Shown: positions 18,830-27,765, counted from the first letter of the stretch. The stretch: DNA of 54,398 nucleotides from Atopobiaceae bacterium (GCA_017941705.1 JAGAVX010000148.1:1-54398), one strand, 5' to 3'. The notes: generated by a model not told the origin, from the letters alone. Made by a program: numbers and translations.

Positions 18830-18864
18830 CCAGCAAGCATCGCTACGCCAGGAAGCGAGGAACC

Positions 18865-19602
18865 ATGTACTCCTTCGACAGCAAGGTTCGCTACAGCGAG
18901 TGCGACGAGCATGGCAATCTCACGATGCTCGCGCTGATCAACTACCTGCAGGACTGCACGACCTTCCACTCCGAGAGCATCGACCGGGGCGTCTCGTACA
19001 TGACGAGTCGTGGAATCGCCTGGCTCATCGCCGCCTGGCAGATCGAGATCCGGAACCTCCCCCGCTTCTGTGACGACATTCGCGTGAGCACCTGGTGCCA
19101 TACGATGGCGCGCACGCTCGCCTCACGCAACTTCGTCATCTGTGACCGTGAGGGAACGCAGCTCGTGCGCGCCGACTCCCTGTGGTTCGTGTACGACTTC
19201 GAGGCCGGCAGGCCAATCCGCATCCCCGACGACCAACTGGTATACCTGAGCGACGAGGCCCCACTTGACATGGGGCCGACCAAGCGTCGCGTACCCGTCG
19301 AGGGCCCGTACGAGATCGCCCCGTCCATCACGGTCGGAGAGCTCCACCTTGACACCAACCGACATGTCAACAATGCACAGTACCTCGGCATGGCGACCAA
19401 TGCGCTTGCCGCGATCTATGGGCCCGACGAAGCCGGAAAGACAACCGACATAGAGCGCATCTGCATCCAGTACAAGCAACAGGCTCGCCTGGGTGACACG
19501 ATCATCCCCCACGTACACGCAAACGACTCGGTGCGGACCGTCGATCTGTGCGACGAGGCCGGGGAGTCGTTTGCGGTCGTCAGAATCGAGTCTCGCGCCT
19601 AG
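18865..19602 (+). CDS. Acyl-ACP thioesterase (double hotdog)
   Basis: 245 residues, start 18865 behind GGAAGCGAGG. The N-terminal hotdog (RYSECDEHGNLTMLALINYLQDC) and the second hotdog with LDTNRHVNNAQYLGM carry the Asn/His pair of the FatA/FatB-like catalytic site. It releases free fatty acids from acyl-ACP. Its stop codon overlaps the convergent folA stop by 4 bp (19599-19602), leaving no room for a terminator. Confidence 0.92.
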   Translation: MYSFDSKVRYSECDEHGNLTMLALINYLQDCTTFHSESIDRGVSYMTSRGIAWLIAAWQIEIRNLPRFCDDIRVSTWCHTMARTLASRNFVICDREGTQLVRADSLWFVYDFEAGRPIRIPDDQLVYLSDEAPLDMGPTKRRVPVEGPYEIAPSITVGELHLDTNRHVNNAQYLGMATNALAAIYGPDEAGKTTDIERICIQYKQQARLGDTIIPHVHANDSVRTVDLCDEAGESFAVVRIESRA

Positions 19603-20111
19603 CGGTCATTGTCATTGCCAACGTTGCGATAGACCACGTACTCAAAGGGAATGCCTGCGGCTGTCACGCCGCCATCGCCTCGTTCCTCGACTTGCCAACC
19701 ATCATCTGCATCAAGGTTTGGGAAGAAGGCGTCGGCTTCAACGGTCGTATCGTTCTTGGTCACGTAGGCACGTTCGCACTCGGGGAGAAGCGCCCGGTAG
19801 AGGCTCTCCCCACCGATGAGCCAGACGCGATCGGGATTGTCCCCCGCCACCATGGCAAGAGCTTCCTGCGGCGATGCCGCACAAACTATTCCCTGATGGT
19901 CATGCCCGTACGACGCGTCATGCGTCACAACGACGTTGCGACGACCGGCTAGCGGGCCATTTGGGAAGCTCTCGAAGGTCGCCCTTCCCATGATGACCGT
20001 TCCACCCATCGTAAGCTCTTTGAAACGCCGCATGTCCGCGCGGTTTGCGACCACAAGACGCCCCTTGTTCCCTATTGCCCAGTCGGATGTCACCGAAACG
20101 ATGGCGTTCAT
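19599..20111 (-). CDS. folA: Dihydrofolate reductase
   Basis: 170 residues; reduces dihydrofolate to tetrahydrofolate with NADPH, regenerating the cofactor consumed by ThyA. SVTSDWAIGNKGRL, ADMRRFKELT (catalytic acid), VIMGRATFESFP and WLIGGESLYRALLPECERAYVT are standard. The usual LPW after the glycine loop is LVV, so the conserved Trp of the Met20 region is missing. Downstream of thyA (48 bp gap) in the same orientation. Convergent 4-bp stop overlap with the thioesterase gene. Confidence 0.94.
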   Translation of the reverse strand: MNAIVSVTSDWAIGNKGRLVVANRADMRRFKELTMGGTVIMGRATFESFPNGPLAGRRNVVVTHDASYGHDHQGIVCAASPQEALAMVAGDNPDRVWLIGGESLYRALLPECERAYVTKNDTTVEADAFFPNLDADDGWQVEERGDGGVTAAGIPFEYVVYRNVGNDNDR

Positions 20112-20159
20112 CTCAAGCCTCCATGCTCTAGCAAAACAGTCAGAACCGCACCCTTTGCG

Positions 20160-21011
20160 CTACACCGCGATGGGGATGTTCTTGACTTGGGGGCCGTGCT
20201 CGTAATGCTCGACTATGAGGTCGTCGGTCGTGAAGTCATAGAAGTCCGTGACCTCGGGGTTGAGCGTCACCGTTGGCGCAGGATAAGTCGGCCGCGTGAT
20301 AAGCTCGCGGATGATGTCCACGTGACGATCGTAGATGTGGGCATCGGCAATCATGTGCACCAGCTCGCCCGCGACCATGCCACACGACTGTGCAACCATC
20401 ATCAGCAGCAACGCATACTGGCAGACGTTCCAGTTGTTCGCTGCCAGCACGTCCTGGCTTCGCTGGTTGAGCACCATATTGAGTGTGAGGCGTCCGTCCT
20501 CGCGCCTGTCGTCGGTCACGTTATAGGTGACCCCGTAAGCGCAAGGATACAGATGCATCTCGTGAAGGTCGTCGAACACGTAGGTGTTGGTCATGATGCG
20601 ACGCGAGAATGGCGTGTTCCGCAGGTCATAGAGCACGCGATCCATCTGGTCGAACTCGCCCTCGGGATAGATGCTCTTCCTGCCGATCTGATAGCCGTAT
20701 GCCTTGCCGATCGATCCGCTCTCGTCAGCCCACTCATCCCAGATGTGCGGACCCAGATCGTGGATGTTGTTTGACTTGCGCTGGTATATCCACAGGATCT
20801 CGTCCATGCAGCTCTTGAGCGCGGTGCGGCGCAGGGTAAGAGCGGGGAACTCGTCGCGCAGGTCGTAGCGGTTGCATACGCCAAAGCGCTTGATGGTGTA
20901 GGCAGAGGCGCCGTCCTCCCAATGGGGCCTGACCTTCTGACCTTCGGTAGTGGTGCCACGCTCGATGATGTCCGAGCACATCGCGATAAACAGATCGTCC
21001 GCCTTGCTCAT
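20160..21011 (-). CDS. thyA: Thymidylate synthase
   Basis: 283 residues; methylates dUMP to dTMP with methylene-tetrahydrofolate. Start MSKADDLF at 21011 with AAGGAGA upstream. RYDLRDEFPALTLRRTALKS, the IWDEWAD segment and RRIMTNTY, the catalytic Cys in LYPCAYGVTYNV (PPC in most enzymes is YPC here), NQRSQDVLAANNWNVCQYA and the C-terminal IVEHYEHGP mark ThyA. It lies 39 bp after a membrane-protein gene and 48 bp before folA, a functional thyA-folA pair. Confidence 0.95.
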   Translation of the reverse strand: MSKADDLFIAMCSDIIERGTTTEGQKVRPHWEDGASAYTIKRFGVCNRYDLRDEFPALTLRRTALKSCMDEILWIYQRKSNNIHDLGPHIWDEWADESGSIGKAYGYQIGRKSIYPEGEFDQMDRVLYDLRNTPFSRRIMTNTYVFDDLHEMHLYPCAYGVTYNVTDDRREDGRLTLNMVLNQRSQDVLAANNWNVCQYALLLMMVAQSCGMVAGELVHMIADAHIYDRHVDIIRELITRPTYPAPTVTLNPEVTDFYDFTTDDLIVEHYEHGPQVKNIPIAV

Positions 21012-21050
21012 GGTCTCTCCTTGCATCAGGCCGCCATGCGACCGCTCACG

Positions 21051-21860
21051 TTAGATTGCAGCAGAATCCGACAGGGCCGACGAGAACGACTCGGCGGCGT
21101 CATAGGTGGAATCCTGCAGGTCGTTGTCGATATCCCGCAGCTCGCTCGAAGTGATCGTTTCGTTGGCCGCAAACAGGTCGAGCTCCGCCTGGATCGCCTC
21201 CCAGCGCTTGAGGGCGTCGCTCTTCCCCACTTCCAGCCCGTGCGACACCGATGAAGCGTTGTCGCCATTAACCGCCGGCAGCTGCATCGCCCGTATGTCC
21301 TCCACCGCCTGTTGAGCTCTTGTCTGGGCGTTCTGTATCGCAACGCTCAAGTCATCGTCATTCCAGGCTGCGGTGCGAAGCTGCGTGGCAATGTCGGAGG
21401 TTGCATCGCGGTCGGCTATCACCAGACCCCGGACGAAATCCCTGACGGGCTGTTGCGCGTTGGCGTAGTCCATCGCGGGCAGGCAAGAGTCAATGGTAAA
21501 GCTATAGAGCTTCAAGTCGCCGCCGAGCACGTCCTTTACCGAGTGGCTGCCCAGTCCGAGGCCGTCATCGTCACTTTCCGCATCCGTCCCGTCGTCCTGA
21601 TAGTCGAACTGGTCAAAGAAGTCATCGTCAAGGTAATCGTCGCCAAGGTCATTCGACGTGTCGCCATAATCAAAATCCTGTGCCAGACTGGTCGTCAGCC
21701 TCATGCAGCCCGAGACCCCAGCCCCCATAAGGCCAAGCACGACGATCGTCGCCAAGGCGACGATGTATGCGAAGTTGCCCGAACGGGCGTTTTCGGGTGA
21801 GGTCGTACCAGCCGCCGTCTCGATGACGGGAGTTTTCGGTCTGTCCTCTGAAGGCGTCAT
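21051..21860 (-). CDS. Hypothetical single-pass membrane protein
   Basis: 269 residues from ATG 21860 behind AAGGAGA. One membrane segment (~residues 30-53, FAYIVALATIVVLGLMGAGVSG) is followed at the outside edge by a Cys and a very acidic Asp-rich stretch (~residues 62-100). The C-terminal ~160 residues are predicted helical, rich in Ala, Asp and Gln, coiled-coil-like. I recognise no family. It lies in the NUDIX-thyA-folA run (72 bp after the former, 39 bp before thyA). Confidence 0.75.
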   Translation of the reverse strand: MTPSEDRPKTPVIETAAGTTSPENARSGNFAYIVALATIVVLGLMGAGVSGCMRLTTSLAQDFDYGDTSNDLGDDYLDDDFFDQFDYQDDGTDAESDDDGLGLGSHSVKDVLGGDLKLYSFTIDSCLPAMDYANAQQPVRDFVRGLVIADRDATSDIATQLRTAAWNDDDLSVAIQNAQTRAQQAVEDIRAMQLPAVNGDNASSVSHGLEVGKSDALKRWEAIQAELDLFAANETITSSELRDIDNDLQDSTYDAAESFSSALSDSAAI

Positions 21861-21932
21861 TGGATTCTCCTTGATTGTTGGCTTTCGGGCTAACGATGCG
21901 TCAGCCGTTCTCAAGCCCCGTTGTTACAAACG

Positions 21933-22349
21933 TCACAGGTGCATCGACGAGAATATCTGGTCCCAGTACGACCCAAGCACGGATACGACCCGTCTGTCGG
22001 CGGAGAGCCAGTCGACCCGCAAGAGCCCGTCACGATCGAGCCAAGCAACCTCGTCGTGCTCCACGGGTTGTGGCTCCTCCCCGGGCACAAGCGCGCATAC
22101 GAAGCAGTCCATGGTGAGATGGTAGTCCGGGCAATCGTACTCGACGGTATCGAGCAGCCACATCGTCGAAACCCTGACACCAAGCTTCTCGCGCATCACG
22201 CGGCGCAGCGTGTCCTCGGCGCTCTCGCCATTCTCGACCGGGCCACCCGGAAACTCCCAGCCGGGCCCCGCGTCACCGGCCGTCCTGTGTGCGCAGAACA
22301 CCGTTCCCTCACGCATGATAATCGCCGCAGATGCATGCACGCTCTTCAT
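21933..22349 (-). CDS. MutT-like NUDIX protein with degenerate Nudix box
   Basis: 138 residues, start 22349 behind GGAGGAG. The fold is clear (SAAIIMREGTVFCAHRT, GWEFPGGPVENGES) and closest to 8-oxo-dGTP diphosphatase. The catalytic REUxEExGU reads RVMREKLGV: the first Glu is Val and the second Glu of the EE pair is Lys. At least two metal-coordinating acids are therefore gone. An intact paralogue is at 38670. It is probably inactive as a pyrophosphohydrolase or has become a binding protein. Head of the thyA-folA run. Confidence 0.85.
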   Translation of the reverse strand: MKSVHASAAIIMREGTVFCAHRTAGDAGPGWEFPGGPVENGESAEDTLRRVMREKLGVRVSTMWLLDTVEYDCPDYHLTMDCFVCALVPGEEPQPVEHDEVAWLDRDGLLRVDWLSADRRVVSVLGSYWDQIFSSMHL

Positions 22350-22522
22350 AGACTTCTCCTCCGCGAGACATTCCTCGCCATTGTACCCGTCCACGGAACC
22401 CAGAGCCATTACTGCCAGAAGCTCCTCAACCTGTTATCCATTCCGTTTGGCTTCCATTATGTTTGTGCACTATATATTTGTTTACGCTTTTTAGCTCTTC
22501 GAAGGATTATGCTAGATAGACC

Positions 22523-22535
22523 TCATCATTGATGA
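22523..22535 (+). promoter_or_regulatory. TCATCA-T-TGATGA dyad before the CDF transporter
   Basis: A perfect 6-bp inverted repeat with one central base directly upstream of the GGAG ribosome site, within an AT-rich patch (22440-22545) unlike the rest of the window. Possible metal-regulator operator or translational element. Confidence 0.3.
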
Positions 22536-22545
22536 TTGGAGACGC

Positions 22546-23673
22546 ATGTCTGACGAATCCGTAGCACTCGACCGCGAGCGCCAAATCGTACGCACCAGTT
22601 ACATAGGCATAGCCGGAAATGTCGTCCTCGCGGCATTCAAGGCGGCCGTCGGAGGGCTGACCGGTTCGATTGCCATTGTGCTCGACGCGGTCAACAACCT
22701 CTCCGACGCGCTCTCGTCGCTCATCACGATCATTGGAACACGCCTAGCCTCTCGCCCGGCCGACCGAAACCACCCCTTTGGCTATGGCCGCATCGAATAC
22801 ATGTCGGCCATCGTCATCGCCTCCATCGTTCTGGCGGCTGGCGTCACGTCGCTACGCGAGTCCGTCACGGCCATCATCGAGCCAAGTGTTCCGAGCTACG
22901 ACATGATATCGATTCTCATCCTCGTCGTTGCCGTCATCGCCAAGGTCATCTTGGGACGCTATTTCATTGGCGTGGGCCGCAGGGTCTCCTCCGACTCGTT
23001 GATAGCCTCGGGAACCGACGCCACCATGGATGCCGCCATCTCGTCCGCGACGGTCATCGCCGCGCTGCTCTACCTCACGCTAGGCATCAGCGTAGAGGCC
23101 TGGCTCGGTGCGCTCATTTCGGTCGTCATCATCAAGAGCGGCATCGAGATGCTCCAAGAGACCCTGTCCAAGATTCTTGGAGAACGTGTCGATGCCGAAG
23201 TGTCTCGCAAGGTCAAGGAGGTCGTCGAATCGTTTGACGGTGTTGGCGGCGCCTACGACCTCTTCCTTTACGATTACGGTCCAGAGCGTATGCAGGGATC
23301 CATCCACATCGCCGTCGACGAGAACATGACCGCGGCGGCCATCGACGCCCTCACCAAGGCGATCCAGGAGCGCGTCATCAAGGAGTGTGGGGTCATACTG
23401 GTCGCCGTCGGGGTCTACGCCACCAATGCGGCCGACTCTCCCGCGGGCATCATGCGCTCGAACATTGCGAACGTCGTCTGGTCTCATGAGCATGTCAAGG
23501 AAATGCATGGCTTCTATGTCGACGAGGACAAGAAGAGCGTGCGCTTTGATGTCGTCATTGGCTTCGAGGATCCCGACCGCCAAGCCACACGCGACCTGAT
23601 CGTCGAGCAGTGCCGGCAAGCATACCCCGACTACGAGTTCACCGTCTTCCTCGACACTGACGTATCAGATTAG
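22546..23673 (+). CDS. Cation diffusion facilitator metal exporter
   Basis: 375 residues with six membrane helices (residues ~18-210) and a long cytosolic C-terminal domain. The helix 2 site reads N-x3-D in LDAVNNLSDALSS, and helix 5 reads D-x3-D in GTDATMDAAIS. An Asn/Asp + Asp/Asp site is typical of manganese-transporting CDFs, while zinc types usually have His. RHPFGYGRIEY-type NHPFGYGRIEYM follows helix 2. Proton-driven efflux of divalent metal, probably Mn2+, is inferred. Monocistronic with its own terminator. Confidence 0.92.
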   Translation: MSDESVALDRERQIVRTSYIGIAGNVVLAAFKAAVGGLTGSIAIVLDAVNNLSDALSSLITIIGTRLASRPADRNHPFGYGRIEYMSAIVIASIVLAAGVTSLRESVTAIIEPSVPSYDMISILILVVAVIAKVILGRYFIGVGRRVSSDSLIASGTDATMDAAISSATVIAALLYLTLGISVEAWLGALISVVIIKSGIEMLQETLSKILGERVDAEVSRKVKEVVESFDGVGGAYDLFLYDYGPERMQGSIHIAVDENMTAAAIDALTKAIQERVIKECGVILVAVGVYATNAADSPAGIMRSNIANVVWSHEHVKEMHGFYVDEDKKSVRFDVVIGFEDPDRQATRDLIVEQCRQAYPDYEFTVFLDTDVSD

Positions 23674-23716
23674 CGCCCTGCGCGCGGCCATATGCACCCA
23701 AGACCAGCCTCAAACG

Positions 23717-23759
23717 AAGGGATGGGCCTCAGATCACTCGCGAGGTCCCATCCCTTTTT
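23717..23759 (+). terminator. Terminator after the CDF gene
   Basis: AAGGGATGGGCCTC pairs with GAGGTCCCATCCCTT (one bulged T), 11-base loop, ending TTTTT. The stem is also A-rich at its 5' side, so it may serve the convergent lipoprotein gene. Confidence 0.85.
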
Positions 23760-23798
23760 CGTGCATTGTTGCCCAGATTTGCGACAAGGCGAAAGCCA

Positions 23799-24398
23799 CT
23801 AGATCTCGATACCGCCAAACATGCCGCTCACGATGGTGTTGACGCCATCGTCATCAACACCCCACTCGCCATCGGTCTTAGTGAGATTGAGCTGTGCCTG
23901 GCTCTCGACGAGCTCCTCGCTCGCATCAAGCTTCTCGTACACCTTGTCAAAGAAGGTCTTCATGAACTCTCGCAGCGCATCCTCGCTCGAGAGGATGTCG
24001 GCATAGTCCGCCGCATTCTCGGTCATCTCGGCCTGCACTGCCTTGACTGCCACCGAGATGTCTGCGCTCTTGAGTGTGAGGGATGCCGTTGCCGACTCGC
24101 CATCGACGGTGACCGAGTCGATGGTGTAGTCGAAATGCGACAGGCAGTGCGTCATGAACTCATACGGATCGATGCCGTACTCCTCGATCTCCGACAGATC
24201 GGTACCGGACTTCGTGATGATGGGCTCTAGGCTCTCCCGCGTGGGTGACTTGAACGGGTCAAGCGCCTGGGAGATTGTCTCGCGGATGACCGTCTCGTCG
24301 TTCTTGCCGCAACCGAAAAGGCCAACCGAAAGGCCAAAGGTCAGCATGCAGCAGACCACTGCGACAAGCGCGGAAACTACCTTGTTCTGTCTACGCAT
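23799..24398 (-). CDS. Putative lipoprotein of unknown function
   Basis: 199 residues; ATG 24398 behind GGGAG. The signal peptide ends in lipobox LFGC (VGLFGCGKND), so it is predicted to be a membrane-anchored extracytoplasmic lipoprotein. The remainder has two similar-sized alpha/beta parts with TVDGESATASLTLKS, reminiscent of DUF4878/DUF5105-like lipoproteins, but I am not certain. 97 bp after the pseudoenzyme gene in the same direction. Confidence 0.8.
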   Translation of the reverse strand: MRRQNKVVSALVAVVCCMLTFGLSVGLFGCGKNDETVIRETISQALDPFKSPTRESLEPIITKSGTDLSEIEEYGIDPYEFMTHCLSHFDYTIDSVTVDGESATASLTLKSADISVAVKAVQAEMTENAADYADILSSEDALREFMKTFFDKVYEKLDASEELVESQAQLNLTKTDGEWGVDDDGVNTIVSGMFGGIEI

Positions 24399-24495
24399 CG
24401 TTGCTCCCAACTTGTAATGTCCATCCGTACGAACACCATAGCAGACCGCTCGCCGCACTCCCCTGAGAGCTCGACCAAGCATCCCACGGGGACAC

Positions 24496-25215
24496 TCAAC
24501 TGGCATGCGAGCCGTCGCCTACCGCAAGCGCCATGAGCCTGAGCTCAAGCTCCATCACCAATGCCTTGGCGTCATCCGTATCACAGGCCACACGACACCA
24601 GCCATCCGCATCCTTGCGGCGATAGTCGACAAGGGGCCCGAAGCCCGACTGGAGCGTGCGCGCGGCCACAGAAAATGATGGGTCGCCCTTAAGACCGGGA
24701 TACCTTACCTCACCCACGGAAGGATGGCACCTCAGATACGATGCCGCCACCTGTGCGACATCGCTTTGCCGGCGCCACCCTCTTGCACCGCTCTCCAATT
24801 GCGCATGAAGAGCCTCGGCGTCCTCGATAGAAGGTCCGCACGTCGAAACAAGATGCGCGAGAGAGGACATGCGCTCAGATAGCCACACGTCTGCGGCAGC
24901 CACGAGCGTAAGACCCTCCTTCAGCTTGACAGTCGTGAGATCAGCTCCCAGCTGGCCGTACGCACAGCCAAACAGACCCGTGACCCCAGCATTCGCAACC
25001 ACTGCCATCCCGCCGACGTGCGCTTCCCGCGCCATGCCACGCACGTCAAGGCACGAGAGGGGTGATCCCGAGAGCGCCGTAACGATTCGAACTTCACCGG
25101 GAGCACCCATCACCGCATCCATGACGCGTGATTCAGAAGTCGCAACGAGCCATGCCTTGCTCGCTCCGAGCTGTCGTGCAGCACGCAGCTCATCCAGGGA
25201 GCAGGCGCACGGCAT
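24496..25215 (-). CDS. N-truncated Cys/Met-metabolism PLP-fold protein, probable pseudoenzyme
   Basis: 239 residues. It aligns with the middle and C-terminal parts of cystathionine gamma-synthase/lyase enzymes: REAHVGGMAVVANAG corresponds to AHxxGxxxVVDNTF, LHAQLESGARGWRRQSD to the LxLRxxxHxxNA helix, and VRYPGL plus GFGPLVDYR are conserved. The PLP-pyridine Asp (DNT) is Ala, the Schiff-base Lys motif SxTK is not preserved, and the first ~120 residues of the fold are absent. It starts 2 bp after the repeat-protein stop, with GAGGTGG as ribosome site, so it is translated. Function unknown. Confidence 0.7.
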   Translation of the reverse strand: MPCACSLDELRAARQLGASKAWLVATSESRVMDAVMGAPGEVRIVTALSGSPLSCLDVRGMAREAHVGGMAVVANAGVTGLFGCAYGQLGADLTTVKLKEGLTLVAAADVWLSERMSSLAHLVSTCGPSIEDAEALHAQLESGARGWRRQSDVAQVAASYLRCHPSVGEVRYPGLKGDPSFSVAARTLQSGFGPLVDYRRKDADGWCRVACDTDDAKALVMELELRLMALAVGDGSHAS

Positions 25216-25217
25216 GT

Positions 25218-25787
25218 CTATTCCACCTCAGGCTCTTCTGCAGCCTCGGCCGGCTCCTCAGTGGCGACCGGCTCGGCCTCAACGACGTCCGCAGCGTCGT
25301 CGACGACTTCGATCTCGAGCGCCTCCTTCACGGCCGCCCCGATGACGCCGTCACCGTCGAGATCGGTCTTGGTCTGCTCCTCAAGGAAGTCAAAGGCCTT
25401 GTCAAGCATGCCGGTTGCCCAATCCACTGCCTTCTCGGCATGTGGCTTCGCCTTCTCCACCATGTCTCCCGCGACTCCCTTAGCCTGCTCTACGTACGGC
25501 TGAGCCTGGCCAGCCAGCTCGTTGGCCTTGTCGAACGCCTGGCTCACATAGGGCTGCGCCTGCTCGATCAGGCTGTCGGCGGCATCCATGGTCTGCGTCA
25601 CGATCGGCTTTGCCGCCTCGACCGCCTGGTCGACGTAGGGCTTAGCGCGCTCGGTCAGCGGCGCAACCGCCTCCTTTGCCTGCTCCACATAAGGCTTTGC
25701 CTTGTTCCCAAGATCCTCCGCCACATCGGACGCCTGATCGGCAAGATCGTCTGCCTTCGCCTTCCAATCATTCATATCTATTGCCAT
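25218..25787 (-). CDS. LEA/apolipoprotein-like helical repeat protein with DxDxDG motif
   Basis: 189 residues, no signal or membrane segment. Proline-marked repeats of type (K/Q)P(Y/I/H)VxQA occur with Pro at 32, 50, 61, 79, 97 and 115, that is 18, 11, 18, 18 and 18 residues apart, giving amphipathic helices of five turns broken by Pro. After a short helix comes DLDGDG (residues 142-147), an EF-hand-like loop start, then an acidic tail rich in Glu, Ala, Val. RBS GGAGGAAG. Such proteins bind membranes or act in desiccation/cold protection; the role here is unknown. Confidence 0.75.
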   Translation of the reverse strand: MAIDMNDWKAKADDLADQASDVAEDLGNKAKPYVEQAKEAVAPLTERAKPYVDQAVEAAKPIVTQTMDAADSLIEQAQPYVSQAFDKANELAGQAQPYVEQAKGVAGDMVEKAKPHAEKAVDWATGMLDKAFDFLEEQTKTDLDGDGVIGAAVKEALEIEVVDDAADVVEAEPVATEEPAEAAEEPEVE

Positions 25788-25912
25788 GACTTCCTCCGTT
25801 CGACATCCCCGTCTTCTCTGGCGAGGATTGTTCCTTTTTCACATCAACTCTACTATCTCCCTTTTCCTTGCATCTCAAACGCTCGACGGAGGAAGCCAAT
25901 AAACCAGCCACG
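25788..25912. other. Intergenic gap, thrS to repeat-protein gene
   Basis: No gene. It contains a pyrimidine-rich stretch (25825-25870) on the plus strand and presumably the promoter of the minus-strand repeat protein. No clear -35/-10. Confidence 0.4.
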
Positions 25913-25952
25913 AAAAAGCCGCCGGCGCTGGCCCAGTTGCCATGCCGACGGC
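25913..25952 (-). terminator. thrS: Terminator of thrS
   Basis: On the minus strand GCCGTCGG pairs with CCGGCGGC (one G-U), with an inner TGGC/GCCA stem, followed by TTTTTCG. It begins 46 bp after the thrS stop. Confidence 0.8.
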
Positions 25953-25998
25953 CCTGTATTCGTGCTCCGCCATTCGTCAGATGGCAGGTGCGTCCTCA

Positions 25999-27765
25999 TT
26001 ACCCGCGACGCTCGGAGATCTCGGCCGTAATGTCCGCGATGAACTCGTCGAGAGAGCTGGGATGCGTCTCGTTGGTGCGGTCACGGACGCTGATGTTGCC
26101 CGCTTCTTTCTCCTTCTCGCCCAGGATGAGCATGTACGGGACGCGATCGATGCCGCGAGCCTCGCGAATCTTGTAGCCGATCTTCTCGTCGCGCTCGTCG
26201 ACCTTCACGCGCACGCCGGCGGCGCGCAGCTTGGCACCGACCTCGAGGGCATAGTCACGGGTCTTCTCGGAGACGGGCAGGATCTTGACCTGGCACGGGG
26301 CAAGCCACGTGGGGAACTTGCCTGCGTACTGCTCGGTGAGCATGCCGATGAAGCGCTCGAAGGAGCCAAAGCCCGCACGGTGGATCATGATCGGGCGATG
26401 CTTCTCGCCGTCAGCGCCGACGTACTCGAGCTCGAAGTTCTGCGGAAGCTGGAAGTCGAGCTGGATGGTGCCGCACTGCCAGGTGCGGCCAAGGCAGTCC
26501 TCCAGGTGGAAGTCGATCTTGGGGCCATAGAAGGCACCGTCGCCCTCGTTGAGGATGTAGTCGACGCCCATGGTCTCGAGAGCCTTGCGTAGGCCCTCCT
26601 CGGCGAGGGCCCAGTCCTCGTCGGAGCCCATGGAGTTGTCGGGACGGGTGGAGAGCTCCACGTGATACGGGAAGCCAAACTGCTTGTAATAGGTGGTAAT
26701 CAGATGGGCCGTCTCGGTAACCAGCTCGGTGATCTGGTCGGGGCGCACGAACAGGTGGGCGTCGTCCTGGGTGAAGGAACGCACGCGGAAGAGGCCGTGC
26801 AGGGCGCCGCGGAGCTCGTGGCGGTGATCGAGGCCGGCCTCGGCGAGCTTGAGCGGCAGGTCGCGGTAGCTGCGAGGCTTGCTCTTGTAGATGAGGCAGG
26901 CGCCCGGGCAGTTCATCGGCTTGACGGCATAGTCCTCTTCGTCGATCAGCGTGGTGTACATGTTCTCCTTGTAGTGGTCCCAGTGACCGGAGGTCTCCCA
27001 CAGCTTGCGCGACAGGATGATGGGCGTCTGCACCTCATCGTAGTTGTACTCGTTCTGCATGTCATGCCAGTAGTCCATGAGGGCGTTCTTGAGACGCATG
27101 CCGTTGGGCAGCCAGAACGGGAAACCCGGGCCCTCGTCGGCCATCATGAACAGCTCCATCTCCTGGCCGATCTTGCGGTGATCGCGCTTCTTTGCCTCCT
27201 CGATAAAGGCGAGGTGGGCGTCGAGGTCGGCCTTGCTGGCAAAGGCGATGCCATTGATGCGGGTAAGCATCTTGTTCTTGGCATCGTTCTTCCAGTAGGC
27301 CCCCGAGACACCGGTGAGCTTGAAGGCCTTGAGCGCCTTGGTGTACATGAGGTGCGGGCCAACGCACATGTCAACGTACTCGCCCTGCTTGTAGAAGGTG
27401 ATGCGGGCATCCTCGTCAAGGTCGCCGATGTGCTCGACCTTGTACTTCTCGCCACGCTCCTGCATGTGGGCGATGGCCTCCTCGCGCGGGAGCTCGTAGG
27501 TCTCGAACTTGAGGTTCTCCTTGCAGATCTTGCGCATCTCCGCCTCGATCGCAGGGAAGTCCTCCTCGCTGATCTTGACGCCCTCGGGCAGGTCGATGTC
27601 GTAGTAGAAGCCATTCTCGGTGGCGGGGCCATAGCCAAAGTCCGCCTCGGGATACAGGCGCTTGATGGCCTGCGCGAGAATGTGGGATGCACTGTGGCGA
27701 ATGACGTGCAGCTCCTCGTCCTTTGGACACTCGTCGACATGACCGTCGTTGTACAGGATCTTCAT
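25999..27765 (-). CDS. thrS: Threonyl-tRNA synthetase
   Basis: 588 residues; charges tRNA-Thr. It begins almost directly with the editing domain (HSASH at 24-28 and CVGPH), so the N-terminal TGS domain of ~60 residues found in most bacterial ThrS is reduced or missing. Class II motifs: FRVRSFTQDDAHLF (motif 2), zinc-binding Cys in MNCPGACLIY, HRAGFGSFERFIGML (motif 3), and a C-terminal anticodon-binding domain ending ISVRDRTNE. Start ATG has AAGGAGAGAG. A long leader with a hairpin precedes it. Confidence 0.97.
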   Translation of the reverse strand: MKILYNDGHVDECPKDEELHVIRHSASHILAQAIKRLYPEADFGYGPATENGFYYDIDLPEGVKISEEDFPAIEAEMRKICKENLKFETYELPREEAIAHMQERGEKYKVEHIGDLDEDARITFYKQGEYVDMCVGPHLMYTKALKAFKLTGVSGAYWKNDAKNKMLTRINGIAFASKADLDAHLAFIEEAKKRDHRKIGQEMELFMMADEGPGFPFWLPNGMRLKNALMDYWHDMQNEYNYDEVQTPIILSRKLWETSGHWDHYKENMYTTLIDEEDYAVKPMNCPGACLIYKSKPRSYRDLPLKLAEAGLDHRHELRGALHGLFRVRSFTQDDAHLFVRPDQITELVTETAHLITTYYKQFGFPYHVELSTRPDNSMGSDEDWALAEEGLRKALETMGVDYILNEGDGAFYGPKIDFHLEDCLGRTWQCGTIQLDFQLPQNFELEYVGADGEKHRPIMIHRAGFGSFERFIGMLTEQYAGKFPTWLAPCQVKILPVSEKTRDYALEVGAKLRAAGVRVKVDERDEKIGYKIREARGIDRVPYMLILGEKEKEAGNISVRDRTNETHPSSLDEFIADITAEISERRG

